64,000 nt of DNA from Dugong dugon (taxonomy: Eukaryota > Chordata > Mammalia > Sirenia > Dugongidae): assembly GCA_030035585.1 (NCBI GenBank), contig CM057472.1, positions 90,331,601 through 90,395,600 on the forward strand, written 5' to 3'. Below, in pieces: positions 56,407-64,000 of this stretch; position 1 is the stretch's first letter, and each line of letters begins with the position of its first letter. The position numbers and the translations under genes were made by a program. The notes beneath the pieces were generated by a model. The model was not told the origin of the DNA. It saw only the letters and a program-made list of their open reading frames with translations, and did not search any database.

Positions 56407-56585
56407 AAAACCAAAAGTACAAAAAAACCCAAACCTGTTGCTGTTGAGTCAATTCCGACTCATAGCAACCCTGTAGGACAGAGCAGAACTGCCCCATAGG
56501 GTTTCCAAAGAGTAGCTGGTGGATTTGAAGTGCTGATGTTTTGGTTGGCAGCTGAGCTCTTAACCACTACACCACCAGGTCAGTA
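56407..56585 (-). mobile_element. AfroSINE, short type, 8-bp TSD
   Basis: 'cctgttgctgttgagtcaat' tail, ends 'ctacaccaccagg'. Flanking gtagcata at 56,399-56,406 and 56,586-56,593. It landed in the 5' end of the adjacent MIR. Confidence 0.93.
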
Positions 56586-56815
56586 GTAGCATAGGACAAC
56601 AGTTAAAAGAAGACTCTAGAGTCAGACTACCTGGGTCAAATGCCGTTTACTATCTACATGTTCTTGGGCAAGCTGCTCTCTTTGCCTAAGTTTCCTCATC
56701 TGTAAAATGGGGATAATAAGTCCCCTGACTTCATAGGGTTGTTGTAAATATTAAGTTAGAAATGTGCCTAGAACAGTGCATAGGCCATACACGTTATGTG
56801 TCATAAAATTCTTGA
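56586..56815 (+). repeat. MIR SINE, near full length
   Basis: 'gtagcataggacaacagtt', 'tctagagtcagactacctgg', 'atctgtaaaatggggataat', 'cataggg ttgttgtaaa', 'gtgcctagaacagtgcat' are in MIR order; one of the best-preserved MIRs here. Confidence 0.93.
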
Positions 56816-57107
56816 ATATGAGTCCCCACTTCTTCCAAGTCATAGGTTTTGCTGTTAGTTTAAGACTTTTGCTAGGTTCTCCTTTGCTACGTGACCCTTC
56901 TAGTTCAAGTATTCTGAATATTATAAATTCCTAGTCACTCTATTATTATCCACTTAGATTTAACTACATATACTGCAAAGTTTAACTACTGTTGTTTTCT
57001 CTCCTTGTGATCATCCTCTATCCTGCCATCTGTTTTGTTCACTTATTTGGTTAGAGTCTTTTCTGAAGTATTTTCCTCAGTTGGGTTCTGTGGGTCATAT
57101 GCTCTTA

Positions 57108-57278
57108 AAAAAAAACCAAAACCAAACCCGTTGCCATCGAGTCAGTTTTGACTCATAGTGACCGTATAGGGCAGAGTAGAACTGCCTCATAGGTTTTCTA
57201 AGGAGCGGCTGGTGGATTTGAACTACTGACCTTTTGGTTAGCAGTTGTAGCTCTTAACCACTGCACCACCAAGGCATC
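57108..57278 (-). mobile_element. AfroSINE, short type
   Basis: A-rich tail, 'cgttgccatcgagtcagtt', 'gagcggctggtggattt', ends 'gcaccaccaaggc'. Flanks are similar ('gctctta' and 'gttctta') but not a perfect duplication. Confidence 0.93.
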
Positions 57279-57279
57279 T

Positions 57280-59380
57280 CCATGTTCTTAGAGTCCTTAT
57301 ATATGTGTAACTAAACTTCTTTCCTCTGTCTGGGTATAAGAATATTTTGTTATAAATCATTTCTCCTCAGTAACCAATAGATGTTATTCCTGTTTTCTAG
57401 CATCTAGAATTATAGATGAAAAATTTAATATTAGTTTTATTCTTTTCCTTTGGAAAATTTCTCTTTCTCTCTAGTTTTCTTCCTCCCTCTCTTCTTCTTC
57501 CTTGTTTCTCTGAAATTCAGCCACTGAATCTGTAGACTCAAGTGTTCCAAACAGGAAAATTTCCTTTGTTATTTTTTTTAAGCATTGCCTATCCTGTAGC
57601 GATTCCTTTTTCACTCTCTAAAACTCTCATTATTTACCCACCTTTTAGGATGCCTATCTTTACTTCATAAGTTCCATCTCTTGGTATATTTTCTCTAGGT
57701 TTTGAGATGTTTCTTTCAATTAATCTTCTAGGTCACTAATTTAGTTTTTAGCAATGACATTCCTCTTCTTCAATTAATATATTCACCTGATCAGTATGAA
57801 AGTTATCTTTTCTAGATGCAAAATATTTTCATTATGCTAAAATGTACTTAAAATTTATTTAAATGCTAGCTCATTAATTTTTTTTTTTTGTTAAAAAATT
57901 AGCTATATCCTCCAGACATCTTATTTCTCTTGAAGGTATGTGATTGGGAACTTCTTTGTTTTCTTTTCTTTTGGATTACTGGGTTCCCTTGAGTGCATGT
58001 TAATTTCCTTCTCCTGTGCTCTATTTATCCTTGGTACGTGGGTAAAACTAATGAGTGCTTTGAGAGGTGGTCCATGAGTGATGGTTGGCACGATAGCACC
58101 TGCCCTTCAGTCTATGCTTCTATTCTGTTGCAATGGCTCCAAGCCTCAGAGTCATGGTGAAATCCAGTCTCCCTGTGTGGTGCCTCCATAGCTCTTCATA
58201 GAACAGAGGAACCTGCAGGTTCTCCCAAGACCACAGACAGGACTGGCACCCTATTTCTTCTTTGGATTGTATGATTTTCTGCAGACCAAGCTATCACAAG
58301 GAACATGAGGTTAAGAATCTTACTCAGATCTCTTAGTTTCAGAAGCCAGGATCTCCTTGGGCCCCGAGGAGAGCAATGTCCTGTACTTGCTCTATCCTCT
58401 GGGACCCTAGCAAAACCCCAAACCTCACTTCCACTCTCCATGTTCACCTTGGTGATCCCTTAGCTGATGTTGTTCTCAGAAGAATAGAGTGTGGTTGGAT
58501 TAAAGTTGAGAAAGAAGGGTGGTTAGAATCTCAAAGCTCTTTCTCTCAATCTGTGGCAAAGCATTTCCCAGTTTCATATAATTAAATTAGGATATCTATT
58601 ATGTATCCCTTTAAATGTTTATGACATTTGCCTTATATTTTGTAATCATACTTATAGCAATTTTTTAGACTTAATTTCATACCTAAATGGTTTTAATGCC
58701 AACCATTTAGCTACATCATCCCCTGCTGTTTTAATGACAGTTCACTCATTCTTGAAATCTTTATTTTGGTAAATCTTTTAGATAGATGAATCTTTTGAAA
58801 TACAAGAGTGATCACAGGTCTTACTCTTTGTGAGGCATGGCAGATTTTAAAAATGTCCTTTTTTCCTCCCATTAACTCTCTTTACCCCTTTTTTCTTCCT
58901 TTTCAGTCTTGAATCATAAGTTGTTGTGGTTTTAATTCTTGGGTCATAATCTTTTTCTGTCAAAATCTTATAGATTATTACCTGTTAGCTTTTGGCTAGG
59001 GACAGGTCTAGGTTTTATGGAGCCTGAAGCTTACATAATTTGAGAGACTTCTTTAAGAAAAAGAATAAAAAATCAGCAACAAAAAATTAGTTATGAAAAT
59101 TAATATTTATTTCGAAGGGACCCAAATAAATGTGAGTCCTTGAAGCTTGAATTTTATTAACTTCATGGCCAAGCTGCCTCTTCTTCTGGCATTTAAAGAA
59201 GTCTGAGGCAGTTTGATTTTGATAACTTGGAGGTCAACATTTCACTCCTGTACTGAATTCTATTGGGATTTTTTTTCTTTATGCTTAAAATTTAAGATTT
59301 TTTTATCCCCTGAAGTCTTCTTAAAACCAAACAATAGTTTAGCTTAATAAGTAAAAAATATCTGCCTTGAGCATTTTGCT
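57280..59380. other. AT-rich region, possibly old LINE-derived
   Basis: T-rich on the plus strand with runs such as 'tttttttttgttaaaa' (57,880). The texture resembles decayed minus-strand L1, but no protein motif is recognisable. 58,070-58,500 is a more balanced patch with two mutually antisense ORFs, no domain. Confidence 0.35.
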
Positions 59381-59386
59381 CTTTTA

Positions 59387-59632
59387 AGAACTATCTATGT
59401 GAGATCAAAATGACAAAAACAACTTGGAAGATTAGATAGGAATCTTACGGGGCAGTGAGTTTATGTTACTGGGGGAGAAACAACTCAGAAAAGAAGGGTG
59501 AGAATGGTTGCACAACTGGAAGAATATGGTCAATGTCACTGAATTGTACATGTAGAAATAGTGGAATAGGTGTATGTTTTGTTATGTATATTCTCAACTA
59601 CAGCATAAAATTAAAAAAAATTTATTTAAAGA
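59387..59632 (+). repeat. L1-type 3' end, older subfamily
   Basis: Second copy of the element at 19,874-20,118: 'gtgagtttatgttactgg', 'gagaatggttgcacaactgg', 'caatgtcactgaattgtac'. Plus orientation, A/T-rich tail. Part of it is homologous to the middle segment of the doubled 3' end in the younger minus-strand L1s. Confidence 0.68.
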
Positions 59633-59639
59633 TTCTTGT

Positions 59640-60460
59640 TGTATGTGTTTTGATTTTGGTCTCTTTTCATCATTGTTCTGTAATATAAGATGATTATCTG
59701 CAGATTCAGATCTTTCAATGTGGGAAAGTTATCTTTCATTATATTTTTGATTTTTGTTTCTCTTTTATTATGTTTGTTCTCTGCTCCAGGTAATTGTTTA
59801 TTAGTTCCTTCTTTATTTTCTGCCCAGATCTATTACCCTCTTCCTTGTCAATTTTATTTCTTTGTCTTTTTCTTTTTACATTTTGGCAAACATCTCAAAA
59901 TTGTCTTCTATTTTACTTATTTATTTTCTGTAATTCAATTTGTTATTTCTACTACATTCTCAGTTTTTTAAAAAAATTTTCATTTTGTCAGTATTATTAT
60001 CTCATATGGTTGTCATTTTATTATTCCTGTTTGCCAGTCAGTTCCTCATATTTAGCTTTCATCTTTTGTTTTGTATATACCTTCTTTTATTTTATTGACA
60101 GCATGCAGTAAATGCTAAGTTTTATGCTTCCTATAGTAAATATCTCCCTCTGTCTCTTGAGTACATATTTCATTTTCTTCATGTTATAGGATCTTTTTAT
60201 TTAGGATATCTATATCTATATATATTTAGGATATATAGGAGACCATGGGCTTCCAAAGAAAATCCTGGGTTCTAATTTCATTTCTATTACTATGGTGCAA
60301 GCTACATAGATTATCAATCTCAATTTACGTGTTGATAAAATGAGAATAATACATAGCAGATATTTTGAAATGATAAAGAGGACTCTGTGCACTCTACAAC
60401 ACTAGTTATTATTATGGGTCTTTACTGCTGTGATTATTATTATGTTAATAAATTAAGGTT
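59640..60460. other. AT-rich region with copy B of the 100-bp repeat
   Basis: 59,983-60,092 is the partner of 56,118-56,225. The rest is T-rich on the plus strand; long T-rich ORFs (93-105 codons) are low-complexity. Confidence 0.45.
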
Positions 60461-60464
60461 AGAA

Positions 60465-60625
60465 CTGTTGTCTGAAAACAATGGAAGATCAAAATCTACT
60501 TGGCTTAAGCAAAAAAAAAGGAAATTTATTAGATTATAGATGTAAACAGTTCGGGAATAGATCAGACTGCAGGAATGTTTGTTTCAGGACTTACACAATG
60601 TGACAAGGAAGTCTTCCTCTTTTTT
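60465..60625 (-). repeat. Ancient interspersed repeat fragment
   Basis: 'ctacttggcttaagcaaa', 'ggaaatttattagatta' resemble the start of the repeat at 6,600-6,965. It is interrupted at right by the L1 insertion. Confidence 0.4.
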
Positions 60626-60628
60626 CTA

Positions 60629-63600
60629 CTTTTTTTTTTTTTTTAATATTTCATTGTACTTCAGGTGAAGGCTTACAGAACAAATAGTTTCTCATGAAAC
60701 AGTAGTACACATGTTGTTTTATGACATTGGTTAACAACCCCACAACATATTAACCCTCTAACTTTTCAACCATTTTTTTTTTGGTGAAGATACACATAGC
60801 CAAAGATACACTGTTCAAAAATTTCGACATGCACAGTTCAGTGACATTGACTACGCTCTTCCAATTGTGCTGTTATTCTCACTTAAGATGAAGACTTACA
60901 GAACGAAATAGTTTCTCATTTAACAGTCACTACAAATGTTGCCCTATGACAATGGTTAACAATCTCACAACACATCAACAGTATCCTTACTCAACCTTGG
61001 GTTCCCTATCACCAGCTTCCTTGTCCCCTTCTGCCTTCTGGCCCTTGTCACTGGACTCCTGTACCTCTTTAGTCTCATTTGGTTTTACGGGGCTGTCCAC
61101 TTCCAGGCTGAACAGTGAACCTCGGAGGTAGCTCACCACTGAGCTCAAAGGGTGTCTGGGGGCCATACTCTCGAAGTTTCTCCAGTCTCCTTTAGGCCAG
61201 TAGATCGGGTCTTTTTTTTGTGAGTTAGAATTATGCTCTACATCCTTCTCCAGCTCTGTCCAGAACCCTCTGTTGTGATCCTGGTCAGAGCAGTCAGTGG
61301 CGGTAGCCGGGCACCATCTAGCTGTACTGGACTCAGTCTGGTGGAGGCCTTGGTAGCTGTGGTCCATTAGTCCTTTGGACTAATCTTTTCCTTGTATCCT
61401 GTTCTCTTCATTCTCCCGTGCTCCCGAAGGGATGAGACCAGTGGAGTATCTTAGATGGCTGCTCACAGGCTTTTAAGACCCCAGACACTACTCACCAAGG
61501 TAGAATGTAGAGCATTGTCTTTGTAAGCTGTGTTATGCCAATTGAGCTAGATGTTCCCCGAGACAATGGTACCCAAGGCCTCTGCCCAGTAATTCAGTCC
61601 CTCAGGGAGTTTGGATGTGTCTATGGGGCTTCCATGACGTTTCCTTGTACAAGTTGTGCTAGTTTCCCCTGTATTGTGTACTGTCTCACCCTTCACCCAA
61701 GATACCACTTATCTATTGCCTGTTTAGTATTTCTCCCCCACCCCTCCCATCCCTGATAACCAACAAAGATTGTTACAATTTGTGTGTGAACTTTTTCATG
61801 GGTTTTTACAATAAAGGTCTCATACAATATTTGTCCTTTTGTGATTGACTTATTTCACTCAGCGTAGTGTCCTCCAGTTTCATCCATGTTGTGAGATGCT
61901 TCACAGATTCATTGTTGTTCTTTCTCGTTGCATAGTAGTCCATTGTGTGTATGTACCATAGTTTGTTATCCATTCATCTGTTGATGGGCATCTAGGTTGT
62001 TTCCATCGTTTTGCTATTGTGAACAATGCTGCCATGAACATAGGTGTGCATATGTCTATTCGAGTGACGACTCTTATTTCTCTAGGATATATTCCTAGGA
62101 GTGGGATTGCTGGATTGAATGGTATGTCTATTTCTAGCTTTCTGAGGAAGCGCCATATCATTTTCCAAAATGGTTGTATCATTTTGCATTCCCACCAGCA
62201 GTGCATAAGAGTTCCCATCTCCCCATATCCCCTCCAACATTTGTTATTTCCAGTGTTTTTGATTCGTGCCAGTAATGCCGGGATGAGATGGTATGTCATT
62301 GTGGTTTTAATTTGCATTTCTCTAGTGGCTAGTGATCGCATTTCGTCATGTGTCTGTTGGCCATTTGAATGTCTTCTTTGGTGAAGTGTCTGTTCATTTC
62401 CTTTGCCCATTTTTTAATAGGATTATTTGTCTTTTTGTTGTAGAGGTGTTGGATTTTCTTGTAGATTATGGAGATTAGACCTTTGTCTCACTTGTACTGT
62501 CCAAAAATTTTTCCCCAGTCTGTAGGTTCTCTTTTGACTCTTTTGGTGAAGTCTTTTGAAGAGCATAGGTGTTTGATTTTTAGAAGATCCCAGTTATCTA
62601 GCTTATCTTTTGGGGTTTGTGCGTTGATGGTTATGGTTTGTATCCTGTTAATGCCATGTATTAAGGCCTGAAGTGTTGGTCCTATTTTTTCTTCTATGAA
62701 CTTTATAGTTTTAGGCTTTATATTCAGGTCTTTGATCCATTCTGAAGTAGTTTTTGTATACAGTGTGAGGTATGGGTCCTGTTTCATTTTTTTGCAGATG
62801 GATATCCAATTTTGCCAGCACCATTTATCAAAAAGACTGTCTTTTCCTCATTTGATGGACTTCGGGCCCTTGTTGAAGATCAGGTGACTGTAGGTGGATG
62901 GATTTCCATCTGGGTTCTCAATTCTGTTGCATCGGTCGATGTATCTGTTGTTGTACCAGTACCAGGCTGTTTTGACTACCATAGCTGTATAGTAGGTTCT
63001 GAAGTCAGGTAGTATGAGTCCTCCAACTTTATTCTTCTTCTTCAATAGTGCTTTACTTATTCGAGGCTTCTTCCCTTTCCATATAAAGTTAATGATTAGT
63101 TTTTCCATCTCTTTGAAGAATGTTGTTGCTATTTGGATCGGGATTACGTTGTATTTGTAAATTGCTTTGGGTAGAATTGTCATTTTCACAATGTTGAGCC
63201 TGCCTATCCATGAGCATGGTATGTTTTTCCATTTATGTAGATCCCTTTGGGTTTCATGCAGTAGTGTTTTGTAGTTTTCTTTGTATAGGTCTTTTACATC
63301 CCTGATCAGATTTATTCCTAAGTATTTTATCTTTTTAGGGGCTATTGAAAATGGTATTGTTTTCCTGATTTCCTTTTCATCGTTCTCCTTACTGGTGTAT
63401 AGGAATCCAACTGATTTTTGAATGTTTATCTTGTATCCTGCTACTCTGCTGAATCTTTCTCTGAGTTCCAGTAGATTTCTTGTGGAGTCTTTAGGGTTTT
63501 CTATGTATAGTATCATATCATATCATCTGCAAACAGGGACAGTTTAACTTCTTCATTACCAATTTGGCTGCCCTTTATTTCTTTTTCTTGCCTTATTGCT

Positions 63601-64000
63601 CTAGCTAGAACTTCCAGCGCAATGTTAAATAGGAGTGGTGATAAAGGGCATCCTTGTCTTGTTCCTGTTTTCAAGGGGAATGTTTTCAGCCTCTCTCCAT
63701 TAAGAATGATGTTGGCCGTTGGTTTTGCATAGATGGCCTTTATTATGTTGAGAAATTTCCCTTTTATACATATTTTCTTGAGAGTTTTTTATCAGGAATG
63801 GGTGTTGGACTTTGTCAAATACCTTTTCTGTGTCATTTGAGATGATGATGTGATTCTTTTCTTTCCTTTTATTTATGTGGTGGATTACACTGATTGATTT
63901 TCTAATGCTGAACCATCCTTGCATACCTGGTATGAATCCTACTTGGTCGTGGTGTATTATTTTTTTGATATGATGCTGAAGTCTATTGGCTAGAATTTTG
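60629..64000 (-). mobile_element. LINE-1 (copy 2), cut by window edge
   Basis: Same subfamily and orientation as copy 1, 21.35 kb away. T-rich junction at left, doubled-end 3' UTR (60,655-60,770 and 60,890-60,985), then ORF2 running off the right edge. The 3' UTR is almost colinear with copy 1. Confidence 0.95.
61816..64000 (-). pseudogene. L1 ORF2 remnant (RT to C-terminus), partial
   Basis: C-terminal end near 61,816. The Cys motif reads '[18 protein letters not shown]', the second Cys being Tyr. The RT part at 63,516-62,848 keeps '[20 protein letters not shown]'. Motif A at about 63,840 reads '[12 protein letters not shown]' and so keeps Asp. The frame breaks exactly at the FADD motif (63,516-63,526), where copy 2 has five extra bases compared with copy 1. 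A 4-base deletion relative to copy 1 lies near 62,338. The 5' part of ORF2 is outside the window. Confidence 0.93.

Overview
This window looks like nuclear DNA of an afrotherian mammal, most probably an elephant or close relative. The reason is the density of one tRNA-derived SINE (about twenty copies, sense 3' end around 'gggtcgctatgagtc...gactcgacggcaac'), which I recognise as AfroSINE, together with RTE (BovB-type) fragments sharing that 3' tail. I found no host protein-coding exon, tRNA, rRNA, snoRNA or CRISPR. The long ORFs are L1 or RTE protein remnants, their antisense shadows, or chance ORFs. The window is therefore intergenic or intronic.

Layout. 1-9 kb: a MaLR-type LTR cut by the left edge, MIR and L2 relics, three AfroSINEs. 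10.6-19.5 kb: an RTE 3' end, two tRNA-Gly-derived SINEs, many AfroSINEs, and a stack of insertions inside one MIR (18.26-19.55 kb) that includes a chimeric SINE carrying flanking DNA. 20-28 kb: mostly single-copy sequence with a SINE nested in an older composite repeat and an RTE interrupted by a hAT-like fragment. 28.6-38.3 kb: a minus-strand LTR, an ancient L1 fragment, a long LTR with TATA, CCAAT and octamer motifs, an MLT1-type LTR with a perfect 5-bp target duplication, and an L1 3' UTR inserted inside an AfroSINE. 39.3-48.0 kb: an almost full-length L1 on the minus strand, with tandemly repeated 5' UTR units, broken ORF1 and broken ORF2. 48-60.6 kb: a tiny L1 with a perfect 15-bp target duplication, a hAT-like palindromic MITE with 8-bp flanking duplications, an older L1, and a three-level nest (SINE, L1, L1) in which each level keeps its own target duplication. 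60.6 kb to the right edge: a second L1 of the same young subfamily, minus strand, cut by the window end.

How the elements relate. L1 supplies autonomous LINEs. RTE shares its 3' tail with the AfroSINEs and is the likely source of their mobilising machinery. All seven L1 segments of the young or intermediate type lie on the minus strand. Both large L1 copies carry separate lesions next to reverse-transcriptase catalytic residues, so neither is competent as read here. Four stretches are not recognised repeats and have the base texture of conserved non-coding DNA; they are offered as candidates only, because conservation cannot be seen from one sequence.
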